This document shows, in pieces, positions 7,851 to 17,158 of a stretch of 47,535 bases of DNA (positions are counted from its first letter, which is position 1; every line of letters starts with the position of its first letter). The notes under the pieces were generated by a model. It made no database searches and was not told the DNA's origin. It saw nothing but the letters and a program-made list of their open reading frames with translations. The DNA lies in contig MHBE01000065.1 of NCBI GenBank assembly GCA_001803205.1, forward strand, positions 1 to 47,535, written 5' to 3'. This DNA comes from Lentisphaerae bacterium GWF2_38_69. Its GTDB lineage: Bacteria; Verrucomicrobiota; Lentisphaeria; Victivallales; GWF2-38-69. The position numbers and the translations under genes were made by a program.

Positions 7851-9059
7851 TCAAGATCCGAATGCTTTTAGCAATCTATCCATAGCCTCTTTGATATTTT
7901 TCATGCTGGTTGCCATGTTTAAACGAAGAAAACCCACTCCTTCATTTCCGAAAGCTAAACCTTCGTCGAGTCCTAAACCTGCCTTGTCCAGCAGCAAATT
8001 GTTGATTTCGCTCCTGCTTAGCTCAAGTGCAGACATATCAATCCACAGCAGATATGTGCCTTCAGGTTTAAAGAGCTTTATCTTCGGCATATTGTTCTTC
8101 ACGAAAGCTTCAATATAAAGGTAATTGCTCTCGATATAGCTCATAAGCTCCTTGAGCCAGCTCTCTCCATGCCGGTACGCAGCTTCAGTAGCGATAAGCC
8201 CGAAAATATTTACTTCATTTGCTCCTGATGAACTCAGTACATTATCAAAAAGTTCTTTGAGTTTGGGATTAGGGATTATGATGTTCGAAGTATATAAACC
8301 GGCAAGATTAAAAGTTTTGCTTGCCGCGGTACATGTTATGGAAATATCCGCGAACTCTTTGCTTATTGAAGCAAAAGGAGTATGCCTGCTCCAGGAATAA
8401 ATAAGGTCCGAATGTATTTCGTCAGAAACGACTATTACTCCGTACTTGAGACATATCTCTCCTATTTTTAGGAGTTCTTCCCTGCTCCAGACTCTGCCCA
8501 CCGGATTATGCGGATTACATAAAATAAAGAGCTTCACATCGCGATTTCTGACAATATGCTCAAACCCCTCAAAATCCATTGCGTATGTCTCACCATGATT
8601 TATTAAACAGTTAAGTTCAAGGCTTGCCCTGTTGCACTCAGCCGCAGAGAAGAAGGGATGATAGACGGGCGGTTGGATAATTACTTTTTCTCCATGCCCT
8701 GCAAATGTTTTTACTGCTATTTTCAAAGCAGGAACAACGCCGGGGGTTATAGTGATATCATTCGGATTAATTTTCCATCCATGTCTCTTCCACATCCAGT
8801 TTGATACCGATTCATAATAGGAAGACGCTGCATAAGTGTAACCATATATACCGTGTTGTATTCTCTTTGATAAAGCCTCAATGACCTTTTCAGGGCATTC
8901 GAAATCCATATCTGCAACCCACATTGGAAGAATCTCTTTCTTTGAATCTATCGCTGAGGAAAGTTTTAAGGAGAAACAATTGGAAGGATCCCTGACAAAA
9001 TCCCATTTGACAGAATCTGTACCTTTCCTATCGAGAGTTCTTATTTTCGCTGAAAACAT
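7851..9059 (-). CDS. PLP-dependent C-S lyase, MalY/PatB family
   Basis: Fold-type I PLP enzyme that usually cleaves the C-S bond of cystathionine, cysteine or cysteine conjugates to give pyruvate, ammonia and a thiol. The 402 residues are of normal length. Family motifs are all present: LPMWVADMDF near the N-terminus, GIYGY, CNPHNPVGRVW, SDEIHSDL and the PLP-lysine site SKTFNLAGL. MalY and PatB cannot be told apart. It is the last gene of a minus-strand trio, 15 bases after the DUF362 ferredoxin gene, so it is probably co-transcribed with that gene and the thioredoxin-fold gene. The context hints at sulfur or thiol chemistry. Confidence 0.92.
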   Translation of the reverse strand: MFSAKIRTLDRKGTDSVKWDFVRDPSNCFSLKLSSAIDSKKEILPMWVADMDFECPEKVIEALSKRIQHGIYGYTYAASSYYESVSNWMWKRHGWKINPNDITITPGVVPALKIAVKTFAGHGEKVIIQPPVYHPFFSAAECNRASLELNCLINHGETYAMDFEGFEHIVRNRDVKLFILCNPHNPVGRVWSREELLKIGEICLKYGVIVVSDEIHSDLIYSWSRHTPFASISKEFADISITCTAASKTFNLAGLYTSNIIIPNPKLKELFDNVLSSSGANEVNIFGLIATEAAYRHGESWLKELMSYIESNYLYIEAFVKNNMPKIKLFKPEGTYLLWIDMSALELSRSEINNLLLDKAGLGLDEGLAFGNEGVGFLRLNMATSMKNIKEAMDRLLKAFGS

Positions 9060-9074
9060 AATTATCTATCCTTT

Positions 9075-10190
9075 TCAAAAAAATAATCTGGTGCGAAGCG
9101 CTAGGGCTTTATGAGGACAAGATTCTATGCAACACATGCATAAAATACATTTTGAGGATGTTAATTTGTATATTTCTCTTCTTTTGTAAATCGCCCTCTG
9201 ACTGCATATCCTAGCACATATACCGCATTTTACACATTTATCATAGTCAAATTTAGGCCTTGTTTTTATCGCCATTGTAACGATAAAGAAAAGTTTTTCG
9301 GGAATCTTAAATAGAAAATCAGCTTTCGATCTTTTGTACTGGACTTTTCCTATTTCTTCAAACCCTTCTCCTTTTTTGTCAATCATTGACATATCTGATA
9401 AGCCAAAGCCAAGTTCTGATGCTTTCTTTATATGAAGGATTTCATCTGCCTTATAGCCGTAAACAGCGCACGCGCATGAATCCAGCGCCACACCATCACA
9501 AGACGCGAAGAGAAGCCCTGTCCTGAAAGGCATACCTGAATTGGGACCGTCTCCTTCCATTGAAAGAACAGCATCCATGATAACAAAATCAGGTTTCAGC
9601 AAACCATAGAGCCTGCCTATAAAGGAAGACATCTTTTTCGGTGACGGGTAAATTGAATGAAAGTGACTCTTAGCGTATCCAATGACTAAACCGTAAGAAT
9701 TCTTTACTGAACCGGTAATTTTTGTAAGAGAATGTGTTTTCAGTTTAGGAATCGACACTATCGCATCAAAGCTGTCAAGTTCTTTCAGCACAGGGATTTT
9801 GATATTTATTTTGCCGTCGCTGAAATCAATGGTTTTCTGATTTTCAAAAGGAATCAATTGAACACCTTCTTCCTCACAGACTTTTCCGATTCCAGTCGTA
9901 TTCCAGAGTTTATCCCAAGGATGAAGTCCGGCAGGGCTATCTCCTACTGTGATATGAGCGCCTATGTGTTTTAATTCTCTAATTACAGCTCTGACTACTT
10001 CGGGATGGGTTGTCACCGCATTCTCAGGTTCTCTGGCCGAAAGGATATTAGGTTTCAATAGTACCCTCGCCCCTTTTCTGATACTTTTGGGAAAACCTCC
10101 GGCTAATACTATGGCTTCACGAACCTTTAAACTTAAGAGTTCAGGATCATAACTTGCGCATTTTGTACATGCAACCGGTATTTTGTTCAT
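9075..10190 (-). CDS. DUF362 protein with C-terminal 2[4Fe-4S] ferredoxin domain
   Basis: Residues about 1-300 form the DUF362 domain (VLLKPNILSAREPE near the start, then VGDSPAG, SIPKLKTHSLTKITGSVKN and a conserved GDGPNSG). The last 60 residues carry two four-cysteine clusters, CVKCGICARIC and CILCMCCIESC, each ligating a 4Fe-4S cluster with the expected distal Cys-Pro in the second. The family is widespread in anaerobes, and its reaction is not established. It is probably a cytoplasmic iron-sulfur electron carrier or enzyme. It lies 25 bases after the thioredoxin-fold gene and 15 before the C-S lyase gene on the same strand. No clear ribosome binding site precedes the ATG, which suits translational coupling. 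Confidence 0.9.
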   Translation of the reverse strand: MNKIPVACTKCASYDPELLSLKVREAIVLAGGFPKSIRKGARVLLKPNILSAREPENAVTTHPEVVRAVIRELKHIGAHITVGDSPAGLHPWDKLWNTTGIGKVCEEEGVQLIPFENQKTIDFSDGKINIKIPVLKELDSFDAIVSIPKLKTHSLTKITGSVKNSYGLVIGYAKSHFHSIYPSPKKMSSFIGRLYGLLKPDFVIMDAVLSMEGDGPNSGMPFRTGLLFASCDGVALDSCACAVYGYKADEILHIKKASELGFGLSDMSMIDKKGEGFEEIGKVQYKRSKADFLFKIPEKLFFIVTMAIKTRPKFDYDKCVKCGICARICSQRAIYKRREIYKLTSSKCILCMCCIESCPHKALALRTRLFF

Positions 10191-10215
10191 CAGCAGTAGA
10201 ATTAAAAATGGCTAG

Positions 10216-11385
10216 TTAGTTGGATTTATCTGAAGAAATAGCTTTGGCCTGTTCATAGTACTGAAGCGCTAATGTGGCTACTTCTTTATCATTATTGTTA
10301 TCCATTATATCGATAGCTTCTTTCTGTAGCTTTATCGCACAGTCCATCCTTCCTACTAGATATTCACATCTGGCATTGGTTTGGAGATAGTTGCCCATAT
10401 CACTGCTCTTCTGGTCAATTTCTTTTTGCAGTTCCACAGATCTGTCACACATCCTCAATGCTTCTCTGAGGTCGGTTATCTGAAAAGGTACAACCTGAAT
10501 AAGCCGGTATGCCATAGTGCTGAGAGCTGTCGCTGAGTTCTGAAAAGTCTGATAGTAGTTCTTGCTCATCTCCTCTATATATTTTTTGCCTTTTTCATTC
10601 ATAATCCCCATTGTTATATCAAGCTCAAGATTATAGAGGTAAAACTGAATATAATTATTGCTTGCGGCAAAGCGGCGAGATTCTCGTATAAGGGATATGC
10701 ACTCGTCAATCTTATTGTCTTTTATCAGTTCGTCTATCTTGTAATCAAGAGCTACCCTGTCCGTCGGGTCAATTTTGTATATTTCTTCAACCACTTTCAG
10801 CTGACCTTCCTTATCGAGTGTCTGAGCCCTGGTTCTTATATCTGCATGGAGTTTTTCTATTTCAAACTGTTTCTCTGCTTCATAAGTACCACCGAGAATA
10901 TTCACTAACACTCTGTTTACTTCCAAAGGTTCACCTTTCCAGATAAGCTTTTTGTTTTTATCAAAAATGAAAAATCTGGGGATTGTATCTTCTCCTCCGA
11001 GATATTCATTTGATGTCTTATTATGATCATCGACACCCACATAGATTTTCGTGTTGGGATATCTATTGAAAAAAGTCTTTACTCTTTGCGCGTTTTCTGA
11101 AGAAATACCTATAAATCTAACATCGGTGTCTCTGAACACACCTGTCATTCCATCAACAAAACTAATCGTATCCTGGCTGATATTCGCCCATGTGGCAAAG
11201 AAGAATACTACATAATAATCGGCCTTAAGGACATTTTTTACGCCTTTTTTAGCGTATAGCTCAACCGGTCCGTTTTTTATCCATTGCGAAACAAACAAGC
11301 CGGGGGCTTTTTGCCCTACTTCAATTGCAAAAATTCTCGAGGGAAGAAGGAGAGCCAGAAATAATAGAAATACCCGCAATTTCAT
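10216..11385 (-). CDS. Exported TlpA/AhpC-like thioredoxin-fold protein lacking the CxxC motif, with helical repeats
   Basis: Residues 1-20 are a signal peptide (hydrophobic core ending RIFA). Residues about 22-170 form a TlpA-type thioredoxin fold with the family context FFATWANIS, where the usual WCxxC is replaced by WANIS. Both redox cysteines are gone (Ala and Ser), while the cis-Pro region DTIPRFFIFD is kept. Residues about 180-385 are helical, TPR-like. It is therefore probably a binding or scaffold protein in the periplasm rather than a disulfide reductase. It is the first gene of a three-gene minus-strand unit with the DUF362 ferredoxin and the C-S lyase. The fold call is firm; the TPR call is moderate. 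Confidence 0.8.
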   Translation of the reverse strand: MKLRVFLLFLALLLPSRIFAIEVGQKAPGLFVSQWIKNGPVELYAKKGVKNVLKADYYVVFFFATWANISQDTISFVDGMTGVFRDTDVRFIGISSENAQRVKTFFNRYPNTKIYVGVDDHNKTSNEYLGGEDTIPRFFIFDKNKKLIWKGEPLEVNRVLVNILGGTYEAEKQFEIEKLHADIRTRAQTLDKEGQLKVVEEIYKIDPTDRVALDYKIDELIKDNKIDECISLIRESRRFAASNNYIQFYLYNLELDITMGIMNEKGKKYIEEMSKNYYQTFQNSATALSTMAYRLIQVVPFQITDLREALRMCDRSVELQKEIDQKSSDMGNYLQTNARCEYLVGRMDCAIKLQKEAIDIMDNNNDKEVATLALQYYEQAKAISSDKSN

Positions 11386-11650
11386 TTTTTCATACCTAAT
11401 GTTTGTTTTAAATACTCAAAGAAAGCTTAATGGAGAATTAAAAAATATAAGCTCTTTGCGTGCTCTGCAAACTTATACTCATGAATATTTGATTTTTATC
11501 TATAATCTGAAGAAGATCAGGTAATTTGTGGTTTTTGTAAGTATCCTTTGAATTAATAGTTGTCTTAACTTCTGTAAAGGTATAGCTTATTAACTTGGTA
11601 GCGCTATTTTGAGCTTAAATTATTAAAATAAATTTACTGGAGACACCTTT

Positions 11651-12688
11651 ATGAAAAAAATGAAAGCTTTAGTAAAATCCAAACCAGAACCTGGTCTATG
11701 GCTGGAAGAAGTACCTGTTCCTGAAATAGGAAACAACGATGTGATGATTAAGATTTCCAAAACTGCCATATGCGGGACAGATATCCATATTTACAACTGG
11801 GACGCATGGGCTCAGAAGACTATTCCTGTGCCAATGCATGTAGGTCATGAATTCGTTGGACATGTTGAGGCTTATGGAAACAATGTAAAGGGGTTTAATA
11901 AAGGCGAACTCGTCTCAGGCGAAGGGCATATTGTTTGCGGCCATTGCAGAAACTGCCTGGCAGGCAGAAGACACCTCTGCTGCGACACAAAAGGAGTAGG
12001 CGTAAATAGACCTGGGGCATTTGCTGAATATCTCGTAATCCCAAAATCCAATGTCTGGCACTGCGATCCAAAAATACCTACCGACATACTTTCAATATTC
12101 GATCCGCTGGGAAATGCCACGCATACTGCTCTTAGCTTTGACATGGTCGGAGAAGATGTGCTTATTACAGGAGCAGGTCCTATAGGCATAATGGCTGTAG
12201 CAATAGCCAAACACGCAGGCGCCAGATATGTCGTTATTACCGATGTCAATGACTATCGTCTAGACCTTGCTAAGAAAATGGGTGCGACCAGAACAGTCAA
12301 TGTCGCAAAGGAAAAGCTTTCTGAAGTAATGGCAGAACTGGGAATGAAGGAAGGTTTTGATGTAGGCTTGGAAATGTCCGGAAATTCAGCTGCATTCAAT
12401 CTGATGTTGGAAAACATGTTTCACGGAGGAAGAATCGCCCTGCTTGGGATAATACCTCAGGGCACGGGGATTGATTGGGATAAAGTGGTATTTAACGGCT
12501 TGCATATCAAAGGCATATATGGAAGAGAAATGTATGAGACATGGTACAAGATGACCAGTCTGATACAATCAGGCGTAGATTTCTCCCCAGTAATTACACA
12601 TCACTTCAATTATGAAGATTTCAGGGAAGGCTTTGAAATTATGCGCTCCGGAAAATCCGGCAAAGTAATAATCAACTGGGAAAACTAG
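11651..12688 (+). CDS. tdh: L-threonine 3-dehydrogenase
   Basis: Zinc alcohol-dehydrogenase-family enzyme (345 aa against 341 in E. coli) that oxidises L-threonine to 2-amino-3-ketobutyrate with NAD+. Catalytic zinc ligands are seen in [13 protein letters not shown] (Cys41) and [10 protein letters not shown]. The structural zinc site is [16 protein letters not shown]. The NAD-binding Rossmann motif is [18 protein letters not shown]. The ATG at 11651 follows a GGAG. It lies 37 bases before kbl, the next enzyme of the pathway. The 265 bases upstream are AT-rich with a TATAAT at 11501 but no convincing -35, so its promoter is not fixed. Confidence 0.97.
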   Translation: MKKMKALVKSKPEPGLWLEEVPVPEIGNNDVMIKISKTAICGTDIHIYNWDAWAQKTIPVPMHVGHEFVGHVEAYGNNVKGFNKGELVSGEGHIVCGHCRNCLAGRRHLCCDTKGVGVNRPGAFAEYLVIPKSNVWHCDPKIPTDILSIFDPLGNATHTALSFDMVGEDVLITGAGPIGIMAVAIAKHAGARYVVITDVNDYRLDLAKKMGATRTVNVAKEKLSEVMAELGMKEGFDVGLEMSGNSAAFNLMLENMFHGGRIALLGIIPQGTGIDWDKVVFNGLHIKGIYGREMYETWYKMTSLIQSGVDFSPVITHHFNYEDFREGFEIMRSGKSGKVIINWEN

Positions 12689-12725
12689 AATCGATAAGAA
12701 TTTTACAGGAGGAGAAGAATTTATT

Positions 12726-13910
12726 ATGTACGGAAAATTTCAGTCACACCTTATTGAAGAGCTTAACAGCATCAAACAGGCAGGGCTTTTTAAATCTGAA
12801 AGAGTAATTGTAACTCCTCAGAAAGCAAAAATTAAAGTCAGTACGGGTAAAGAAGTAATCAATATGTGCGCTAATAACTACCTTGGACTCTCTGACAATA
12901 AGGAAGTTATTGATTATGTCAAAGCAAACCTGGACAGCAAAGGTTACGGGCTCTCTTCAGTTCGTTTTATCTGCGGAACACAGGATATCCACAAAGAACT
13001 GGAAAAAGAAATAAGCTCTTTCCTTAATACTGAAGACACGATACTGTACAGTTCATGTTTCGATGCTAATGGAGGGCTCTTCGAAGTTCTTCTTTCTGAA
13101 GAAGACGCAATAATAAGCGACGCCCTTAACCACGCAAGCATCATTGACGGAGTAAGACTCTGCAAGGCAAAGAGATTCAGATATGCTAACAATGACATGG
13201 CAGAGCTGGAAAAATGCCTGATCGAAGCTAAAGATTGCCGTTTTAAAATGATTGCCACTGACGGTGTTTTTTCTATGGACGGAGTCATAGCCAATCTTTC
13301 TGCTATATGTGATCTAGCTGAAAAGCATAACGCCCTTGTCATGGTTGATGATTCCCATGCAGTCGGCTTTATTGGCAAAACAGGCAGAGGAACTCATGAA
13401 TACTGCAATGTCATGGGCAGAGTTGACATTATTACAGGGACGCTTGGTAAGGCTCTTGGCGGCGCAAGCGGAGGTTATACGAGCGGAAGAAAAGAAATTA
13501 TAGACCTTTTAAGACAGCGTTCACGCCCATATCTTTTCTCAAATACCCTCGCTCCGGCAGTAGCTTTAGGATCACTCAAAGTCTTTGAAATGCTGAAAAA
13601 ATCTACAGCCTTAAGAGACAAGCTTGAAGAAAATACTAAATACTTCAGAGCAAATATTTCAAAGATCGGACTTGATGTAAAACAAGGCGTTCACCCCATT
13701 GTTCCAATAATGCTTTATGAAGCACCTCTATCTCAGAAAATGGCTGAAAAGATGTTGGAGAAAGGCGTATATGTAATAGGTTTCTTCTTTCCTGTTGTTC
13801 CCAAGGGTCAGGCCAGGATCAGAACTCAGATTTCTGCTGCTCACAGCATAGAAGATCTGGATTTCGCGATAGCTAAATTCGCGGAAGCCAAAAAGGAACT
13901 GGGAATTTAA
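12726..13910 (+). CDS. kbl: 2-amino-3-ketobutyrate CoA ligase (glycine C-acetyltransferase)
   Basis: PLP enzyme of the alpha-oxoamine synthase family that splits 2-amino-3-ketobutyrate with CoA into glycine and acetyl-CoA, completing threonine breakdown begun by tdh. Seen: [26 protein letters not shown], the PLP contacts [12 protein letters not shown] and the lysine motif [14 protein letters not shown]. Length of 394 residues matches the E. coli enzyme (398). Start chosen by AGGAGGAGAAG upstream. It is followed 16 bases later by the ACT-domain gene, so tdh-kbl-ACT-PFL probably form one operon. Confidence 0.97.
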   Translation: MYGKFQSHLIEELNSIKQAGLFKSERVIVTPQKAKIKVSTGKEVINMCANNYLGLSDNKEVIDYVKANLDSKGYGLSSVRFICGTQDIHKELEKEISSFLNTEDTILYSSCFDANGGLFEVLLSEEDAIISDALNHASIIDGVRLCKAKRFRYANNDMAELEKCLIEAKDCRFKMIATDGVFSMDGVIANLSAICDLAEKHNALVMVDDSHAVGFIGKTGRGTHEYCNVMGRVDIITGTLGKALGGASGGYTSGRKEIIDLLRQRSRPYLFSNTLAPAVALGSLKVFEMLKKSTALRDKLEENTKYFRANISKIGLDVKQGVHPIVPIMLYEAPLSQKMAEKMLEKGVYVIGFFFPVVPKGQARIRTQISAAHSIEDLDFAIAKFAEAKKELGI

Positions 13911-13926
13911 CAATAGAATCAAAAGA

Positions 13927-14493
13927 ATGACTAAAGAATACTTAATATCAGTTATTACCAAGGACAATGTCGGAATAATAGCCAACATATCCGGAACAAT
14001 AGAAAAACTCAAAGGAAATCTCGGTCAGCTAAGAGAGCATGTACTTGGCGGATACTTATCCATGATTCTCCTTGCTGAATTTCCCGTGAAACTTGAAAAA
14101 GAGGAAATAGAAAATCAGCTCGGTGAAAATTTCCGAAAATTCTCCGATGAAAAGTTTTCTCTGCTTGTCTGGCCTTCAAAATACAATCATATCTCTGATA
14201 ATATGGATTTTACATACGGTGATAATTATATTTTAACAGCATGCCCGAAAGACAGAAAAGGCCTTGTTGCAGACATTTCGGCCTTCTGTTCCAAACATAA
14301 ATTAAATATCCTTAACCTGAATACTCAAACAAGAAATTCTGTTTATAATATGATCTTTATTCTTAAAGCATCAAACTCGTCGCCTATAAAGCTTATCAGG
14401 GAAGAATTAAAACTCCTGGAAGAAAAATTGGGCACAAAACTGATGTTTCAACATTACAGGATATTTAAAGCCACAAATGAAATTAAAATTTAG
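13927..14493 (+). CDS. Tandem ACT-domain protein (GcvR-like)
   Basis: Two ACT domains: residues about 5-75 (ISVITKDNVGIIANISGTIEK) and 98-175 (LTACPKDRKGLVADISAFC). The layout and 188-residue length resemble GcvR, the glycine-responsive antiactivator of the glycine cleavage system. ACT domains bind amino acids, and this protein has no catalytic domain. It lies between kbl, which makes glycine, and a PFL/UPF0210 gene. A short ACT protein next to a UPF0210 gene is a known pairing in other bacteria. A role as sensor of glycine or threonine for the neighbouring enzymes is inference from context. Confidence 0.85.
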   Translation: MTKEYLISVITKDNVGIIANISGTIEKLKGNLGQLREHVLGGYLSMILLAEFPVKLEKEEIENQLGENFRKFSDEKFSLLVWPSKYNHISDNMDFTYGDNYILTACPKDRKGLVADISAFCSKHKLNILNLNTQTRNSVYNMIFILKASNSSPIKLIREELKLLEEKLGTKLMFQHYRIFKATNEIKI

Positions 14494-14517
14494 CGTTTCT
14501 TTCAGAGGGATAATTCT

Positions 14518-15900
14518 ATGCTAAGACCAGATCTGATTCTCGATACAATTCAAATGATATCTCAGGAAAATCTTGATGTCAGGGCTATTACGATGGGAAT
14601 AGATTTAATGGACTGCAAATCAGATACCGTCAATAAAACATGCTCAAACATAATTGCAAAAATAAAAAATTACGCAAAAAACCTAGTGCACGCATGCGAT
14701 GAAGTTGCAGAAAAATATTCTATTCCGGTAGTCAATAAAAGAATCTCTGTCACTCCTATTTCTCATATTGGAGCAGGATTCGACTCCAAAGGTTTTGTTG
14801 AACTTGCAATAGCTATGGACACTGCGGCCGAGATAGTAGGCATCGACCTTATAGGAGGATTTTCAGCAAATGTGGAAAAGGGCATCAGTAATGCGGATAT
14901 GGCTCTTTTCGAATCTCTGCCTGCGGCCTTGAGCAAAACAAAAAAGGTAAACTCTTCCATTAATGCAGGATCTACCAGATACGGTATAAATATGGATGCC
15001 GTTAAAATCCTGGGGCATAAAATTAAAGAAATAGCAAATGCCACTTCAAAAGAAGGTGGCTTCGGAGCTGCCAAGTTCGTAGTATTCTGCAATCAGCCCG
15101 GAGATAATCCTTTTATGGCAGGAGCAATGCATGGTTTGGGCGAAGCCGAAGCAGTTATTAATTGCGGTGTAAGCGGGCCCGGAGTAATAGCAAGAGCAAT
15201 TGAAAGAAAAATCAAAGAGTTTGACAGAAATGAATCATTTGGCATTCATGGCCTGGCTGAAGAAATCAAGCAGGCATCTTTCCGCGTAACGAGGTGCGGT
15301 GAACTCATCGGAAGAGAAATAGCAAAATCTCTAGGGATTCCCTTTGGCGTTGTGGACCTCTCACTGGCTCCTACTCCAAAAGTCGGAGACAGTATAGGAG
15401 AAATAATCAAACTGCTTGGAGTTGATGTAATTGGAGCTCCTGGCTCAACTGCAATTATAGCCATTCTTAATGATGCTGTAAAAAAAGGCGGAGCTTTCGC
15501 CAGTCAGTGCGTAGGAGGGCTTAGCGGAGCCTTTATCCCTGTCATGGAAGATGCTGAACTTGCTTCTGCCGCAAAAGACGGAACCCTGTCAATTGAGAAA
15601 CTTGAAGCTATGACGAGCGTGTGCTCTGTAGGGTTCGATATGATTCCTGTTCCGGGAGATATAGATGCTGAAACAATTTCAGCTCTTATTGCTGATGAAC
15701 TTGCTATAGGTATGATTAACAGCAAAACAACTGCCGCAAGAATAATACCTGTCCCAGGAAAAAAAGCAGGTGAAATGGTTTCTTTCGGAGGATTGTTCGG
15801 TGAAAGTGTGGTTATGCCTGTAAAAAATGCCGGAAAATCTTCACGACTAATCAATTTCGCAGGAAAAATACCTGCCCCTATACACAGTTTAAAAAACTAA
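14518..15900 (+). CDS. PFL family protein, UPF0210/DUF711
   Basis: Conserved family of unknown reaction, distantly like the pyruvate formate-lyase fold but without its glycyl-radical motif. Typical features: a start like LILDTIQMISQENLDVRAIT, then MGIDLMDC, then SINAGSTRYGINMDAV and GCGELIGREIAKSLGIPFGVVDLSLAPTP (the last in two pieces). Length of 460 is standard (about 450). Ribosome binding site AGAGGG. It follows the ACT gene by 24 bases in the tdh-kbl unit, which suggests a link with glycine or threonine metabolism, but the substrate is unknown. A 7-bp inverted repeat lies just after its stop. Confidence 0.93.
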   Translation: MLRPDLILDTIQMISQENLDVRAITMGIDLMDCKSDTVNKTCSNIIAKIKNYAKNLVHACDEVAEKYSIPVVNKRISVTPISHIGAGFDSKGFVELAIAMDTAAEIVGIDLIGGFSANVEKGISNADMALFESLPAALSKTKKVNSSINAGSTRYGINMDAVKILGHKIKEIANATSKEGGFGAAKFVVFCNQPGDNPFMAGAMHGLGEAEAVINCGVSGPGVIARAIERKIKEFDRNESFGIHGLAEEIKQASFRVTRCGELIGREIAKSLGIPFGVVDLSLAPTPKVGDSIGEIIKLLGVDVIGAPGSTAIIAILNDAVKKGGAFASQCVGGLSGAFIPVMEDAELASAAKDGTLSIEKLEAMTSVCSVGFDMIPVPGDIDAETISALIADELAIGMINSKTTAARIIPVPGKKAGEMVSFGGLFGESVVMPVKNAGKSSRLINFAGKIPAPIHSLKN

Positions 15901-15912
15901 AGGATCTGACTG

Positions 15913-15937
15913 CTCAGACCTGTCTGACTTGTCTGAG
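15913..15937. repeat. Inverted repeat between the PFL gene and rfbA
   Basis: Arms CTCAGAC (15913-15919) and GTCTGAG (15931-15937) with an 11-base loop that itself repeats TGTCTGA. There is no U-run, so it is a weak terminator or an mRNA processing hairpin that could set different levels for rfbA. Confidence 0.4.
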
Positions 15938-15959
15938 ATAAACAAAAAGGAGATTTTCA

Positions 15960-16835
15960 ATGAAAGGGATTATACTTGCAGGTGGTTCAGGCACCAGGCT
16001 CCACCCTGTTACTCTCTGCACGAGCAAACAGCTTCTGCCCATATATGACAAACCGATGATATACTATCCACTCTGTACACTCATGGAAGCCGGCATCAAA
16101 GAAATTCTGATAATTTCAACGCCAAGAGATCTACCGGCATTCAGAAACCTTCTGGGAGATGGTTCCAAGTGGGGAATCTCCCTTGAGTACAGAGAACAGC
16201 CCAGCCCTGACGGACTCGCACAGGCATTTATTATAGGTGAAACCTTCATAGGAAAAAGCAGTGTTTGCCTGATACTCGGAGATAATATTTTTCATGGCTC
16301 TGATTTTGATAAAACCCTTAAAGCCGCCGTTCAAAAGTTGAACGGCGCAACTGTATTCGGTTACTATGTAAGTGATCCCGAGAGATATGGGGTAGCAGAA
16401 TTTGACAAAAATGGAAATGTTATGAGCCTGGAAGAAAAACCCAGAGAACCCAAATCAAATTACGCAGTAACGGGTTTGTATTTTTATGACAACAGTGTTG
16501 TTGAAATCGCAAAAAATCTTAAGCCTTCACCAAGAGGCGAACTGGAAATTACCGATGTAAATAAAATTTATTTGACTCTCGGACAACTTCAACTTGTTAA
16601 ACTAGGCCTTGGTTTTGCCTGGCTTGATACAGGAACTCATAAATCCCTAATGGAAGCATCAATGTACTTCTCTGTCCTTGAAGACAGACAGGGGCTGAAA
16701 GTTGCCTGCCCTGAAGAAGTAGCATGGAGAGAAGGATTTATAAATGATTATCAGCTTGAGCTTTTAGCCAACGAAACTTTCAAAAGCGGCTATGGCAGTT
16801 ATCTCATGAGAATCCTTGAAAAGAAAAACAAATAG
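15960..16835 (+). CDS. rfbA: Glucose-1-phosphate thymidylyltransferase
   Basis: Makes dTDP-glucose from dTTP and glucose-1-phosphate, the first step to dTDP-rhamnose and other dTDP-sugars for surface polysaccharide. The nucleotide-binding motif [20 protein letters not shown] stands at residues 8-27. The metal/sugar contacts [17 protein letters not shown] and the [20 protein letters not shown] region are present. Length of 291 equals RfbA/RmlA. AAGGAG precedes the ATG. The later rml genes are not in the window, so the gene is isolated from its pathway here. Its stop codon overlaps the first base of a palindromic repeat. Confidence 0.96.
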   Translation: MKGIILAGGSGTRLHPVTLCTSKQLLPIYDKPMIYYPLCTLMEAGIKEILIISTPRDLPAFRNLLGDGSKWGISLEYREQPSPDGLAQAFIIGETFIGKSSVCLILGDNIFHGSDFDKTLKAAVQKLNGATVFGYYVSDPERYGVAEFDKNGNVMSLEEKPREPKSNYAVTGLYFYDNSVVEIAKNLKPSPRGELEITDVNKIYLTLGQLQLVKLGLGFAWLDTGTHKSLMEASMYFSVLEDRQGLKVACPEEVAWREGFINDYQLELLANETFKSGYGSYLMRILEKKNK

Positions 16836-16904
16836 AGACGCAAAATCCCTGGCCGACCCGAGTCGTCTCGGGCAGGCCGTTGTCAACGGGCAGGCTTGCG
16901 TCTC
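16835..16904. repeat. 70-bp nested palindromic element after rfbA
   Basis: Outer arms GAGACGCAA (16835-16843) and TTGCGTCTC (16896-16904) enclose two perfect hairpins: CCCGAG-TCGT-CTCGGG (16857-16872) and CCGTT-GTC-AACGG (16877-16889). Folded, it would be a three-way junction. Two inner segments recur on the other strand inside the U32 gene: TCCCTGGCCGAC (12/12) and GTCAACGGGCAGGCT (14/15). It is GC-rich against its surroundings. It may be a non-autonomous mobile palindrome; it also could serve as the rfbA 3' end. Confidence 0.7.
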
Positions 16905-16913
16905 ATCAAAACC

Positions 16914-16933
16914 AGCCGCAAAATGTTGCGGCT
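16914..16933. repeat. Perfect 8-bp hairpin
   Basis: AGCCGCAA-AATG-TTGCGGCT. It follows the nested palindrome by nine bases and shares the GCAA/TTGC core, so it may be a tandem relative. The rest of the 323-base gap up to 17158 holds a heptamer array and a 32-bp repeat, with no gene. Confidence 0.6.
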
Positions 16934-17092
16934 CTACATTGCGAACAGCTTTACTACCATACCCAATAGCAAGGCGGAGATCTGTCCATATCCATACCAC
17001 TATCCGTAAAAAGCATGCATTAAAAACAAGCTTTTTACTTCTAGTAGTCGTTACCAGTTTACTATTGATGAAATCGATTAGGTTATTTCAGC

Positions 17093-17120
17093 GGTCAACT
17101 GTGAACTGTCAACGGTAAAC
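17093..17120. repeat. Heptanucleotide array, 4 units
   Basis: Units GGTCAAC, TGTGAAC, TGTCAAC, GGTAAAC. On the other strand they read GTTGACC-like, the same unit as in the array at 32444-32499. Confidence 0.6.
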
Positions 17121-17123
17121 CAT

Positions 17124-17155
17124 ACAAATTTGGTTGCGGCTTCGCTGCTCTAAGA
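17124..17155. repeat. 32-bp dispersed repeat, copy 2
   Basis: Matches 5687-5718 at 30 of 32 positions. It begins four bases after a heptamer array and ends three bases before the stop codon end of the ATP-grasp gene. As with copy 1, it sits at the 3' end of a minus-strand gene. Confidence 0.75.
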
Positions 17156-17158
17156 TAC

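Noticed and set aside
12944-13378. 144-codon minus-strand frame inside kbl
   Set aside because: Antisense shadow of a well-supported enzyme gene with all motifs in place.
16816-17118. 100-codon plus-strand frame after rfbA
   Set aside because: Starts inside rfbA and runs through the palindromic element and heptamer array; its sequence is explained by those repeats and has no domain.
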